Source of the DNA: Aliiruegeria lutimaris
GTDB taxonomy: Bacteria; Pseudomonadota; Alphaproteobacteria; Rhodobacterales; Rhodobacteraceae
Reading direction: 5' to 3'
NCBI RefSeq assembly: GCF_900099935.1
Contig: NZ_FNEK01000011.1
Coordinates: 35,499-99,498, forward strand
Length of the DNA stretch: 64,000 nt
Numbering within the stretch: the stretch's first letter is position 1; each line of letters opens with the position of its first letter. The notes under the pieces were generated by a model that saw nothing but the letters and a program-made list of their open reading frames with translations, was not told the origin of the DNA and ran no database searches. Of the stretch, positions 17,196 through 26,122 are shown piece after piece. Both the position numbers and the translations under genes were made by a program.

Positions 17196-18758
17196 TCAGG
17201 CCGCCGGCAGGGCCGGTGCGGCGTCCAGCAAGGCGCGCGTGTAGGAATCCGTCGGAGCGGAAAACACCGCCTGCGTTTCTCCCTCTTCCACGATCCGCCC
17301 CGCTTGCATGACCAGCACCCGGTCCGTGATCGCCCGCACGACCGTAAGGTCATGTGCGATGAAAAGGTAGCTCAGCCCGAACCGCCCTTGCAGATCCGCC
17401 AGAAGATCCATGATCTGAGCACGGATCGAAACATCGAGAGCGGAGACCGCCTCGTCCAGGATAATCAGTTCCGGACGGGTGATCAGCGCGCGGGCAATCG
17501 CGATCCGCTGGCGCTGCCCGCCGGAAAATTCGTGCGGGAACTTGTCCCGGTCCGAGGAGGCCAGCCCGACATTCTCCAACGCCTCGCCAATCCGCTCCTT
17601 CAGGTCCGGCGGCCGCCCGGTCAGGTGAAACGGCTCGGTCAGCAGGCGCGCAACCCGGTGGCGAGGGTTGAAGGAACCGTAGGGGTCTTGAAAGACGACC
17701 TGCATGCGGCGGCGCAACTCGGCCGGCATCCGGGTCGAGACCGGCTGGCCATCGAGCAGGATTTCGCCTCCCTGAAACGCTTCCAGCCCGAGGATGGCGC
17801 GGGTCAGGGTCGACTTCCCGCAGCCGCTTTCGCCGACCAGCCCGAGGCTTTCCCCGCGTTTGACCGCGAAGCTCACTCCGTCGACGGCGCGAAACGAGGG
17901 GCGCGGCCCGAACAGGCGCTGCCGCCGGAGCGTGTAATCCCGCACTGCCCCGCGCACTTCCAGCAATGGCGCCTCGCTCTTTGCCGATGCGCGCTCAGGC
18001 TGATGGCGTGAGGCATCGAACAACGCGCGCGTGTACGGGTGGCGCATCTCGCGCAGGAGCGTCGCGGTCGGCGCGCGCTCCACCACCGCGCCTGCCTTCA
18101 TCACGGCAATCTCGTCGGCCATCTCGGAGACGACAGCAAGATCATGGGTGATGAAAAGGCAGGCCATCTCCTCCTCGCGCACCAACTCGCGGATGAGGTC
18201 CAGGATCTGCGCCTGCGTGGTCACGTCGAGCGCCGTCGTCGGTTCGTCCGCGATCAGCAGCTTTGGCCGCAGCGCGATCGCGAGCGCAATGCAGACCCGC
18301 TGCCGCTGTCCGCCTGACAGCTCATGCGGGTAGCGGTCCAGCGGGAACCGCTCCGGCACCAGCCCGACCCGCGCCAGCCGTTCCCGCGCGATGGCCCGCG
18401 CTTCGGACCGGCTGGCCGTCCCATGGACCAGCAGCGTCTCCGCCACCTGGTCGCCAATGGTCTGGACGGGGTTCAGGGCCGTCATCGGTTCCTGGAAGAT
18501 CATCCCGATCTCGGCCCCGCGCACCGCGCACATCTGCCGCTCGGACAGCTCGTTCAACTCGCGGTCTTCCAAATGCACTTTCCCGCGCATCTGTGCCCCA
18601 TGTGGCAGCAGCCGCATGATCGAAAGCGCCGTCATGGATTTGCCCGAGCCGCTCTCGCCCACAAGCCCGAGCGTCCGCCCCGCTGCGATGTCCAGCGAGA
18701 CATCCCGCAGCACGGGAATGCCCGACAGGGTCAGGGAGAGCTTTTCGATGCCGATCAC
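17196..18758 (-). CDS. fused two-domain ABC transporter ATPase (DppD-DppF type)
   Basis: 520 residues containing two complete ABC domains in tandem. The first has Walker A GESGSGKS (about residue 35), signature LSGGQRQRV and Walker B LLIADEPTTALD; the second has GESGCGKST (about 311), FSGGQRQRI and LIILDEAVSALD. Peptide/nickel importers usually encode these as two proteins (DppD, DppF); the single-chain form is common in alphaproteobacteria. The start codon is GTG at 18758, overlapping the TGA of the permease gene (GTGA). It energises import through the two permeases encoded upstream. Confidence 0.95.
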   Translation of the reverse strand: MIGIEKLSLTLSGIPVLRDVSLDIAAGRTLGLVGESGSGKSMTALSIMRLLPHGAQMRGKVHLEDRELNELSERQMCAVRGAEIGMIFQEPMTALNPVQTIGDQVAETLLVHGTASRSEARAIARERLARVGLVPERFPLDRYPHELSGGQRQRVCIALAIALRPKLLIADEPTTALDVTTQAQILDLIRELVREEEMACLFITHDLAVVSEMADEIAVMKAGAVVERAPTATLLREMRHPYTRALFDASRHQPERASAKSEAPLLEVRGAVRDYTLRRQRLFGPRPSFRAVDGVSFAVKRGESLGLVGESGCGKSTLTRAILGLEAFQGGEILLDGQPVSTRMPAELRRRMQVVFQDPYGSFNPRHRVARLLTEPFHLTGRPPDLKERIGEALENVGLASSDRDKFPHEFSGGQRQRIAIARALITRPELIILDEAVSALDVSIRAQIMDLLADLQGRFGLSYLFIAHDLTVVRAITDRVLVMQAGRIVEEGETQAVFSAPTDSYTRALLDAAPALPAA

Positions 18759-19576
18759 CGCACCGCCCTCCGCAATCGCGGATCAAGCAGGTCGCGCAGC
18801 CCGTCTCCCATCAGGTTGAGGCCGAGTACCGTCAGCACGATCGCCAGCCCCGGCAGGAGCGCAAGCCGCGGATAGCCGTAGAAAAACGTCTGCGCATCGG
18901 CGAGCATCCGTCCCCAAGAGGGGGTCGGCGGCTGCGCCCCGAGGCCGACATAGCTGAGACCCGCCTCGGCCAGGATGCCCATCGAGAACTGGATTGTTCC
19001 CTGCACCACCAGCAGGTTGGCGATATTGGGCAGGATATGTTCGGTCGAGATCAGCACCTTTCCCTTGCCGGCCACGCGTGCGGCAAGGATGAATTCCCGC
19101 GGCCAGATGGTCAGCGCCGCGCCACGTGCCACGCGGGCGAAAACGGGGATGTTGAAAATCCCGATGGCGAGGATGGCGTTGAGCGCCGAGGGGCCGAAGA
19201 CGGCGGTGATCAGGATGGCGATGACGAGGCTCGGGAAGGCAAAGATCAGGTCATTGCCGCGCATGATGATCTCGTCGAGAAACGAGCCGCGATTGGCGGC
19301 CGCCGAGAGGCCCAGCGGCACCCCGAGCGCGATGCCGATACCCACCGCCACCAGCGCCACGGCGATAGAGGTCCGCGCGCCGGCCATGAGCATGGAGAGC
19401 ATGTCGCGCCCGAGATGGTCTGTTCCCAGCCAATGCGCCGCCGAGGGCGCCGAAAGCTTGGCCGCGATTTCCAGCTCGGTGACGTCGTAGGGTGTCCAGA
19501 CCAGCGAGAGCAGCGCGGCCAGCAGGAACACCCCGAACAGCGCGCTGCCCAGCCGGAGTTGGATTGGCCAGTTCAT
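18755..19576 (-). CDS. ABC transporter permease (DppC/OppC type)
   Basis: 273 residues from the ATG at 19576, which overlaps the stop of the DppB-type gene by 4 nt; the frame is open further upstream but this start gives the normal N-terminus (MNWPIQLRLGSALFGVFLLAALL). It has about six membrane helices, the OppC N-terminal LGTDHLGRDMLSML motif, and the cytoplasmic EAA loop (EHILPNIANLLVV region) that docks on the ATPase. It is the second subunit of the peptide-type importer encoded at 17196-20520. Confidence 0.95.
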   Translation of the reverse strand: MNWPIQLRLGSALFGVFLLAALLSLVWTPYDVTELEIAAKLSAPSAAHWLGTDHLGRDMLSMLMAGARTSIAVALVAVGIGIALGVPLGLSAAANRGSFLDEIIMRGNDLIFAFPSLVIAILITAVFGPSALNAILAIGIFNIPVFARVARGAALTIWPREFILAARVAGKGKVLISTEHILPNIANLLVVQGTIQFSMGILAEAGLSYVGLGAQPPTPSWGRMLADAQTFFYGYPRLALLPGLAIVLTVLGLNLMGDGLRDLLDPRLRRAVR

Positions 19577-20520
19577 CGCGAATGCCTCAGGCGCGGGTCG
19601 ACCAGCGCATAGGCAAGATCGACGAGAAAAGTCACAAGTATGACCGCGAAAACGAGTAGCATCACGACCGACTCCACGACGACGAGATCGCGTTGCGTGA
19701 TCCCCTGGAAGATCAGCAGGCCGAGCCCCGGCAGGAAGAACACCTTCTCGATGATGATCGCCCCGGCCAGCAGGAAGGAGAATTGCAGTCCGACAATGGT
19801 CAGCACCGGGATCATCGCGTTGCGCATTCCGTGGCGGCGGATCGCCTGTCCTTCCGACAGGCCCTTGGCGCGGGCGGTACGGATGTAATCCTGTCCGAGT
19901 GTCTCGATCAGGGCAGAGCGCATCACGCGGGCAAGGATCGAGGCCTGCGGCAAGGCCAACGCGACGGCGGGCAGCGTCAAGGCCTTCAAGGCGGCGAACG
20001 CGCCCGCATCCCAGCCGGGGAAGCCGCCTGCGGGGAAGATCGGCAACGTGATCGCCAGCAGTACGACGAGCAGCATGGCGAACCAGAAATTCGGCACCGC
20101 GATACCGAGCTGTGTCAGGCCCATGATTCCATAGTCGAACATCCTGCCGCGTCGCGCCGCGGCAACCATTCCGATCGGCAATGCCAGCAGGACCGAGAGC
20201 AGCAGGGCATAAAAGGCCAGTGGTATCGAGATCCAGAGCCGTGCCGCCACGAGGTCCGCAACCGGCACGCGATAGGTATAGGAGGTCCCGAAATCGCCGG
20301 AGAGCATTCCGCTTACCCAGTCGAAATAGCGCGCGCCCAGTGTTCCGGTAAGCCCCAGTTCTTCCCGCAGGGCGGCGACGGTGTCTTCCGAGGCGTTCAG
20401 GCCAAGCATGAAGGCGGCAGGGTCGCCCGGGATGATCTCGACAACGGCAAAGATCACCAGGCTCGCCGCCACGAGCGACAAGCCCAACGAGACCAGGCGG
20501 GTGATCACGTAACGCAACAT
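19573..20520 (-). CDS. ABC transporter permease (DppB/OppB type)
   Basis: 315 residues, six membrane helices, starting with the family's MLRYVITRLVSLGLSLVAASLVIFAVVEIIPGDPA signature region. The EAA motif lies in the AKGLSEGQAIRRHGMRNAMIPVLT region. It is the first gene of the minus-strand operon permease-permease-ATPase. The operon lacks a binding protein; the one at 11962 is the nearest candidate. The upstream gap holds hairpin repeat copy B and is shared with the divergent creatinase gene. Confidence 0.95.
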   Translation of the reverse strand: MLRYVITRLVSLGLSLVAASLVIFAVVEIIPGDPAAFMLGLNASEDTVAALREELGLTGTLGARYFDWVSGMLSGDFGTSYTYRVPVADLVAARLWISIPLAFYALLLSVLLALPIGMVAAARRGRMFDYGIMGLTQLGIAVPNFWFAMLLVVLLAITLPIFPAGGFPGWDAGAFAALKALTLPAVALALPQASILARVMRSALIETLGQDYIRTARAKGLSEGQAIRRHGMRNAMIPVLTIVGLQFSFLLAGAIIIEKVFFLPGLGLLIFQGITQRDLVVVESVVMLLVFAVILVTFLVDLAYALVDPRLRHSR

Positions 20521-20581
20521 GCAGCGACGTTAGCCTCCGCTGCGACGCGGCGCCAGTGCGAAGGGAAAGCCAGTTGCCGCG

Positions 20582-20735
20582 CTGTGCCGGGCAGGAAGAG
20601 GGGGGCTTTGCCCCCCGCGCTCTTTCGAGCGCTCCCCCCAGGATATTTGGGGAAAGATGATGGACATAGCCGTCTGGTTTCATCTTTCCCCAAACATCTC
20701 CGCCGGAGGCACGATCCGAAGGATCGTTCAGGCGC
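20582..20735. repeat. hairpin repeat element, copy B
   Basis: Same architecture as copy A: a G-run hairpin GGGGGGC..GCCCCCC (20600-20616), then a long imperfect hairpin with arms around GGATATTTGGGGAAAGATGA (20641-20660) and TCATCTTTCCCCAAACATC (20679-20697), then the conserved tail 20701-20728 including CGATCC-GAA-GGATCG. It occupies most of the gap between the ABC operon (-) and the creatinase gene (+). Confidence 0.7.
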
Positions 20736-20894
20736 AGCCAGCGAAAACGGGCATCTGGTATCTCCCGGGTGTTTCTGCCACGCTATCCGATGCCGGGGCG
20801 ATGGCGTCGCCCCTTCAATGGCTTTCCCGTCCTGAACGCCGGGACCTTTCTTTCGAGGGGTCCGGAATGCTGCGGCCCCGAAACGGAGGTCGAC

Positions 20895-22103
20895 ATGACG
20901 ACGCGCCCGCAATCCTATCGCTTTCACAACGGCGAAAAGGCCAGCCTTCCCTTTACTGTGTCCGAATATGAGGCTCGCCTCAGCGGATTGCGCGCCATCA
21001 TGGCGCAAGCAGGCGTGGAGGCAGCGGTTGTTACGTCGATGCATTCCATCGCCTATTATTCGGGCTTTCTCTATTGCAGTTTTGGCCGGCCATACGGGTT
21101 GGTCGTGACCGCGACGGATTGCGTGACGATTTCCGCCGGTATCGATGCGGGCCAGCCCTGGCGGCGCTGTTTGGGTGACAACATCACCTATACCGACTGG
21201 AGTCGGGACAATTTCTGGCGCGTGGTGGCGCAGGTCGCCGGGACCGGGCGCGTTGTTGGCGTGGAAGAAGACCACCTGACGATCGACGCCGCCGGCAAGC
21301 TCGCGACTTTTCTCTCCCCACGGCAGACCATCAACATTGCCCCCGCCTCCATGCAACAGCGGATGCGCAAGAGCCCGGCCGAGATCGCGTTGATACGTGC
21401 CGGCGCGGCGGTTGCGGATGTCGGCGGGTACGCCATCCGGGATTCGATCCGCGAGGGTGCCCGCGAGATCGATGTCGCCATGGCCGGGCGCGATGCGATG
21501 GAGTTGGAAATCGCGAGGCGTTTTCCGGAGGCCGAGTATCGCGACACCTGGGTCTGGTTCCAGTCCGGCATCAATACCGATGGTGCGCATAACCCTGTGA
21601 CAGGGCGCAGGCTGAAGCGCGGAGATATCCTGTCGCTCAACACCTTTCCCATGATCTCGGGCTACTACACCGCTCTGGAGCGTACGCTTTTCGTCGGCGA
21701 GCTCGATGAAGCCTCGCGCGCGATCTGGGAGGCGAATATCGGCGCGCACGAGTTGGGCATGTCGCTGCTCAAACCCGGTTCCTCCTGTTCCGAGGTCACC
21801 GCCGGCGTGAATGCCTTTCTCGAAGAGCGCGATCTGCTGCAATTCCGGACCTTCGGCTATGGCCACTCCTTCGGGGTGCTGTCGCATTACTATGGCCGGG
21901 AGGCTGGGCTGGAGTTGCGCGAGGATATCGACACGGTGCTGGAACCGGGCATGGTGATCTCGATGGAACCGATGTTGACCCTGCCCGAGGGCATGCCGGG
22001 CGCGGGCGGTTACCGGGAACACGATATTCTCGTGATCACCGAGGATGGCTGCGAAGATATGACCGGCTATCCCTACGGTCCGGATTTCAACGTGGTCGGA
22101 TAG
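20895..22103 (+). CDS. creatinase (creatine amidinohydrolase), M24 peptidase fold
   Basis: 402 residues from ATG 20895, preceded by ACGGAGG. The family hydrolyses creatine to sarcosine and urea; the fold is shared with Xaa-Pro aminopeptidases. Long stretches match, from memory, Pseudomonas putida creatinase: YCSFGRPY near residue 60, WFQSGINTDGAHNPVT with the catalytic His at residue 232 (the same number as in P. putida), YTALERTLF and GYGHSFGxLSHYYGREAGLELRED, and ISMEPM. The metal ligands of true M24 peptidases are mostly absent, as expected for a creatinase. It lies divergently from a peptide-type ABC import operon, which might deliver creatine or a related guanidino compound; that link is inferred. 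Confidence 0.88.
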   Translation: MTTRPQSYRFHNGEKASLPFTVSEYEARLSGLRAIMAQAGVEAAVVTSMHSIAYYSGFLYCSFGRPYGLVVTATDCVTISAGIDAGQPWRRCLGDNITYTDWSRDNFWRVVAQVAGTGRVVGVEEDHLTIDAAGKLATFLSPRQTINIAPASMQQRMRKSPAEIALIRAGAAVADVGGYAIRDSIREGAREIDVAMAGRDAMELEIARRFPEAEYRDTWVWFQSGINTDGAHNPVTGRRLKRGDILSLNTFPMISGYYTALERTLFVGELDEASRAIWEANIGAHELGMSLLKPGSSCSEVTAGVNAFLEERDLLQFRTFGYGHSFGVLSHYYGREAGLELREDIDTVLEPGMVISMEPMLTLPEGMPGAGGYREHDILVITEDGCEDMTGYPYGPDFNVVG

Positions 22104-22192
22104 TCGCACTTGCCCGACCGGGCGTTGCGGCATAAGTTCGGGGTGGAGACAGGGATGTCTCCGCTTCCCGACAATTGAAAACGGAGAATGCC

Positions 22193-22726
22193 ATGACCGA
22201 TCTGGTTCTGGCCGCCCGCAGCTTTGCCGAGACCCGCCATGCGGGTCAGTTGCGCAAGGATGCCGAGGGCAGCCCCTATTTTATCCATCTCGAGGAAGTC
22301 TCCGCCCTGACCGAACGGTTCGGTGGCGACGAGACGGCCATCTGCGCGGCCTGGCTGCATGACACGGTCGAGGACTGTCCGCCGACTTCTGTCGAGGAGA
22401 TTGCCGCGGCCTTCGGTGCCGAGGTTGCCTCGGTGGTGGCTGAACTGACCGACGACAAGGCCCTGCCGAAAGCGGAGCGCAAGCGGATGCAGATCGTCAA
22501 CGCCGTGAAGAAATCGCCGCGTGCCTGCCTCGTTAAGGTTGCCGACAAGAGCAGCAATTGCCGTTCGGTGCTCGAAACGCCGCCCTCGGACTGGAGCGAC
22601 GCGCGCAGACTCGAGTATATCGATTGGTCCGAACGGGTGGTTTCCGGTCTTGCCCATTGCCCGCCAGAAGCGCTCGATCATTTCGAGGCGCTGGTGATCC
22701 GTGCGCGCCGCGAGATCCGGCTCTAG
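22193..22726 (+). CDS. small alarmone hydrolase-like HD-domain protein (MESH1/SpoT-type)
   Basis: 177 residues from ATG 22193 (ACGGAG ribosome-binding site 8 nt upstream). Only the SpoT-like hydrolase core is present: His in RHAGQLRKD, FIH, the HDTVED (HDxxED) metal motif near residue 60, and KVADKSSN, matching the residues that bind manganese and (p)ppGpp in SpoT/MESH1. No synthetase, TGS or ACT domains are present. Likely role: hydrolysis of (p)ppGpp or another nucleotide such as NADPH. It converges with the MFS gene, overlapping it by 4 nt. Confidence 0.85.
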   Translation: MTDLVLAARSFAETRHAGQLRKDAEGSPYFIHLEEVSALTERFGGDETAICAAWLHDTVEDCPPTSVEEIAAAFGAEVASVVAELTDDKALPKAERKRMQIVNAVKKSPRACLVKVADKSSNCRSVLETPPSDWSDARRLEYIDWSERVVSGLAHCPPEALDHFEALVIRARREIRL

Positions 22727-23883
22727 GCTCGTCTCAAGACTCGAGCGAATACCGTGATGGTGAGAGCCAGCACGGCCAGCAGGGCAAAGGCCAGGCGCAG
22801 GGAACTGGCCTCGGCCACGAAGCCGATCACCGGTGGGCCCAGCAGCAGCCCGCCATATCCCAGCGTTGCCACCGAGGCGATGGCCTGTCCGGGCGGTATG
22901 TTCGCGTCGATGGCGGCACGGCTGAAAGCGAGCGGCATGACCGCGGCGTAGCCAAGCCCCATCAGGACGAAGCCGGCAAGCGTCATTGGCAGCGTGGCGA
23001 AGCTGACCACAAGCAGCAATCCAGACGCCGACAGCACCCCACTGGCCTGTGCCATGCGGACCGGGCCGAATCGCAGGACCAGTTGGTCCACGACGAGCCG
23101 CATCGCCACCATTGTCACTGAGAAGACAGTGAAGCCGAGCGCGGCTTGGGACAGGTCCGTGCCGACGACATCGGCGAGGTAGATTGCGCTCCAGTCGGCA
23201 ACGGCGCCTTCGCCCACGGCCGCCGAGAGCGCCATTATTCCAACCATAACCAACGCGCCACGCGGGATGGCGAAGATCGGCGCGTTCGGATCGTGCGGTC
23301 GCGTCGCGGATGTCCAGGGCAGGCTCAGGAAGGGCAATAACAGACCGGCCGAGAGCAGCGAGCCAAGGGTGAAATGCAGCTCGATCGACCAGCCAAGGCG
23401 TGTCGCGGCATAGCCGGTTGCGGCCCCGAGCCCGGCGCCGAGGCTCCACATCGCGTGGAAGGACGACATGACCGAGCGCTTCATAAGTTTCTCGACCTCG
23501 GTCGCCCATGTGTTCATCACCACGTCCATCGAGCCGTGCGCCATTCCGAAGACGAAGAGCGCCGCGCCGAGCCAGGCGGGCGAGGGCGCAAGCGCAATGA
23601 GCAGCAGCGTGAAGACATAGGCCGCCGAAACCGCTCGCGTGATCCGGACCGCCCCGAGCCCATCGGCGAGCCGGCCCGCCAGGGGGAACGAGACCAGTGC
23701 CCCAAATCCCATGAACAACAACAGCAGTCCAAGCTGTGCTTCGCTCAGACCGTGGCGGTCCACGATTGCCGGAATCCGGGAGGCCCAGATGCCGAGAAGG
23801 ATCCCGTTGAAGGCAAAGGCCGCGGCAACGGCGCGCCAGGGGCTGCGCAAGGCGGTGACGCGGGGGAGGCGAATGTCAGACAT
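22723..23883 (-). CDS. MFS transporter
   Basis: 386 residues with twelve predicted membrane helices. The start chosen (MSDIRLPRVTALRSPWRAV, ATG 23883) overlaps the DeoR gene by 8 nt; an upstream in-frame start at 23910 is less likely. Motif A-like loop LAGRLADGLGAVRITR lies between helices 2 and 3. The second half resembles sugar/fucose-permease-like or YbjJ-type carriers. Substrate unknown. Coupling to a DeoR-type repressor, which usually senses a phosphorylated sugar, makes a sugar or sugar-derivative plausible. Confidence 0.88.
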   Translation of the reverse strand: MSDIRLPRVTALRSPWRAVAAAFAFNGILLGIWASRIPAIVDRHGLSEAQLGLLLLFMGFGALVSFPLAGRLADGLGAVRITRAVSAAYVFTLLLIALAPSPAWLGAALFVFGMAHGSMDVVMNTWATEVEKLMKRSVMSSFHAMWSLGAGLGAATGYAATRLGWSIELHFTLGSLLSAGLLLPFLSLPWTSATRPHDPNAPIFAIPRGALVMVGIMALSAAVGEGAVADWSAIYLADVVGTDLSQAALGFTVFSVTMVAMRLVVDQLVLRFGPVRMAQASGVLSASGLLLVVSFATLPMTLAGFVLMGLGYAAVMPLAFSRAAIDANIPPGQAIASVATLGYGGLLLGPPVIGFVAEASSLRLAFALLAVLALTITVFARVLRRA

Positions 23884-24637
23884 GGCGGATTTCCAGGCCG
23901 GTTTCAGCAATCGGGGCGGTAATCTCGGGCGGGGCGTCGGTCACGAGCAGGTCCAGTTCATCGCAGCGGCAAACGCGGTGGCGCGCGCGGCGGCCAAGCT
24001 TTGCCGCGCCTGTCAGCACCACGGCTCGGTTGCTTGCGGCCCGCATGGCGCGGCTCACCGCCGCCTCGTCGGCATCGTCACCGCCGAGGCCGAACGCCGC
24101 GTCCAACCCGCAGGCACCGAGCAGGCAGAGATCGGCGGCAATGTCCGAGATCGCCGCGACCGCTTCATGCCCGACGGATATGCCGCCGAAGGCCGAGAGC
24201 CGCCCGCCGATCAGGATGGTTTCCGTGCCCCGCGCGAGCAATTCGGTTGCCACCACGGGCGAGGGCGTGACAGCCAGCGCCCGTGGCAGGGGCGGCAAGG
24301 CGCGCGCCAGCCGCGCCAGCGTCGTGCCGCCATCGAACATCACCACCATGCCGTCCCGCACCAGATCGAGGGCCGCATCCGCGATACGGTCCGCCACTTC
24401 CTGGCTGGCCTGCAGACGTTCGCGCAGCGGCGGGGCGGGGCGCGAGACGGGCAGGGCGCCGCCCCGCACCCGTTGGACTGCCCCTTCGGCTTCCAGCGCC
24501 AGCAGGTCACGGCGGATCGTGTCCGCAGAGACGCCGAACTCTTCGGCCAGCCGGACCAGCACCAGAGGCGCGCCCGACGCGGCGCGGGTTTTCAAAATAC
24601 CCTGCCGGGCTTCGGGGCTGTTGAGTATCGGGTCCAT
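23876..24637 (-). CDS. DeoR-family transcriptional regulator
   Basis: 253 residues from ATG 24637. An N-terminal DeoR winged helix (VRLAEEFGVSADTIRRDLLALEAEGAVQRVRGGAL, about residues 24-58) is followed by a DeoRC effector domain (about 75-230) with FDGGTTLARLARALP. The family represses sugar catabolic operons and is released by a phosphorylated sugar. It is co-transcribed with the downstream MFS gene (8-nt overlap) and probably controls it and itself. Confidence 0.93.
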   Translation of the reverse strand: MDPILNSPEARQGILKTRAASGAPLVLVRLAEEFGVSADTIRRDLLALEAEGAVQRVRGGALPVSRPAPPLRERLQASQEVADRIADAALDLVRDGMVVMFDGGTTLARLARALPPLPRALAVTPSPVVATELLARGTETILIGGRLSAFGGISVGHEAVAAISDIAADLCLLGACGLDAAFGLGGDDADEAAVSRAMRAASNRAVVLTGAAKLGRRARHRVCRCDELDLLVTDAPPEITAPIAETGLEIRHV

Positions 24638-24663
24638 GGGGCGAGTCGTATTCTGCTGCGTTT

Positions 24664-24687
24664 TGCACTGGTATGCGCATCTGTGCA
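24664..24687. promoter_or_regulatory. candidate operator upstream of the DeoR-MFS operon
   Basis: A TGCAC ... GTGCA pair (24664-24668 and 24683-24687) flanks the palindrome ATGCGCAT (24673-24680), 27-50 nt upstream of the regulator start. The arrangement fits an autoregulatory DeoR site but is not perfectly symmetric. Confidence 0.3.
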
Positions 24688-24881
24688 GTAAATTGCAATA
24701 TACCGCAAGGCACCCGTCAGCCGGAAGTCGCGGGCAGGCTTCCGCGCTTCGCGGCAACGGTGCTCTTGATGCGAGAGCCTGTAGGAATGACGCAGGTCTC
24801 ACTGCGCGTGAATGCCGGTCAGCGCGCTTCGGTCTGGCCTCATCTACGTTTCTATCCGCACGCGCGGCGTATCGGCCTTCG

Positions 24882-25670
24882 TCAGCGCAGGATTCGGAAG
24901 AGGCTCACGCCCGCGTCGGTCAGATCCGCCAGCCGCGCCAGTGCATGTTCCCGCGCAAGGACCGGCCCGACCGAATCATTTGCTTCCAGGTTGTTGAGCA
25001 GTCGCGACAGGCGGCGGCGGTGAATGCCAAGATGCACCTGGATCGGATCGGCGACGATGCCGGCGAAGGTCGTCACCAGCGAGGCGATTGCCGCGAGGCT
25101 CACCCCGACGGTGATCACGTAGGTTATGGAGCGTTCCGGCGGAAAGACCCCGTACCACAGGTTTCCGAGACCCTGTCCGAGCGGGAAATGTGCGATTGCC
25201 GAGCTTTGTGTCATGTAGTCGGACACGAACGGGGTCAGCGAGACGACGCCCGGAGTCGGGTTCCGGAACATGAAATAGCCAAGCGCCAGCACCACAAACG
25301 TGGTGAAGATCTCGGAGACCGAGGTCCGGACGCTGGTATAGTCCCGCAGCAACCGCCTCTGGCGGTCGTTCATCGGCGTATTGGGTGGCCAAAGCTCCGT
25401 TTCGACCCGCTGCTCGACGGCACGCGCGACGGCCGAGTGAAGGAAGATCGGTTGCCGCAGGATCCACTGGCTGCCGCGGTGAAGGCGGAGAACGGACAGA
25501 AAAAGCGCGGCAAGGCGGGACAGAAGGAATATCGGCGCGAGCATCACGTTGAGCGGCGCAAAGAGCAAGTCCCAGCCGAGCGCGCTTCGGTGCAGCCGAA
25601 ACGTTCCGGCAATGCCGAAATGTTTCCGGACAAAACCGTTCACTTTCTCATGGTCGCCGTCGTCTTGCAT
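24882..25670 (-). CDS. uncharacterised integral membrane protein
   Basis: 262 residues. Four hydrophobic segments can be seen: about 33-62 (LLFAPLNVMLAPIFLLSRLAAL region), 119-136, 164-185 and 194-215, with basic loops between and a soluble C-terminus. From memory it resembles a DUF6635-type protein found in Rhodobacterales, but I could not verify this. No enzymatic motif is evident. It stands alone on the minus strand between the DeoR operon and the glutathione peroxidase gene, and I see no recognisable promoter. Confidence 0.75.
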   Translation of the reverse strand: MQDDGDHEKVNGFVRKHFGIAGTFRLHRSALGWDLLFAPLNVMLAPIFLLSRLAALFLSVLRLHRGSQWILRQPIFLHSAVARAVEQRVETELWPPNTPMNDRQRRLLRDYTSVRTSVSEIFTTFVVLALGYFMFRNPTPGVVSLTPFVSDYMTQSSAIAHFPLGQGLGNLWYGVFPPERSITYVITVGVSLAAIASLVTTFAGIVADPIQVHLGIHRRRLSRLLNNLEANDSVGPVLAREHALARLADLTDAGVSLFRILR

Positions 25671-26070
25671 CTCGTCCTAACCTGTCCGGAGAACTCGCCC
25701 GCTCATCGCCCGGGTGTAGCGCGCCAAGGTGGCCTCGCTGCGAAGATCGGCAACCCATGTTGCCGACCGGCGAGCCCTGAACAAAGCGGCCTCTGCTGAT
25801 CGACTAACTTAATGGCGATGCCCCCGCCATCCAACCTCTTTCGCCGGATATTGTCTTTGACGAAATGTCCGCCAATTCCCAAATCCACGTCTGTTCCTGT
25901 GCTCTGCTTGGCCGGACCCTTGCGCAAATGGCGCCTTGTCCCGACACCCAGTGTGGAGTGGATCCTGAGACGGGATGCTTCGGACAGCCCTTCAGACGCC
26001 GACCGAGGCGTCCTGCACGTGGCTACCACCGAGGCGGCAGCTTCAGCGGTCCGCGGTTTGCCGGTTTTTG
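25671..26070. other. gene-free stretch upstream of the glutathione peroxidase gene
   Basis: About 400 bp between divergent genes. Open frames here look like chance high-GC frames without ribosome-binding sites or family resemblance. The only signal I can support is the RpoE-type promoter that follows at 26071. Confidence 0.4.
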
Positions 26071-26098
26071 TGATCCGATTGTCCGCCTGATCCGTATG
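26071..26098 (+). promoter_or_regulatory. RpoE-type promoter of the glutathione peroxidase gene
   Basis: TGATCC (26071-26076), an 18-nt spacer, then TATG (26095-26098). The spacing and -35 match the promoters I find before the FAD-oxidoreductase operon and rpoE in this window. The predicted start of transcription (about 26105) leaves a short leader with the strong AGGAGGA site at 26110-26116. Confidence 0.65.
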
Positions 26099-26122
26099 TG
26101 ATTGCGAACAGGAGGACACGGG

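Noticed and set aside
18755..20683. A 642-codon reading that would fuse a long unknown N-terminus to the OppC-type permease
   Set aside because: The N-terminal part lies over the OppB-type gene in another frame; the normal OppC start at 19576 with ATGA overlap explains the region.
20505..22133. Minus-strand 542-codon open frame opposite creatinase
   Set aside because: Antisense shadow of a gene whose + strand product matches creatinase along its whole length.
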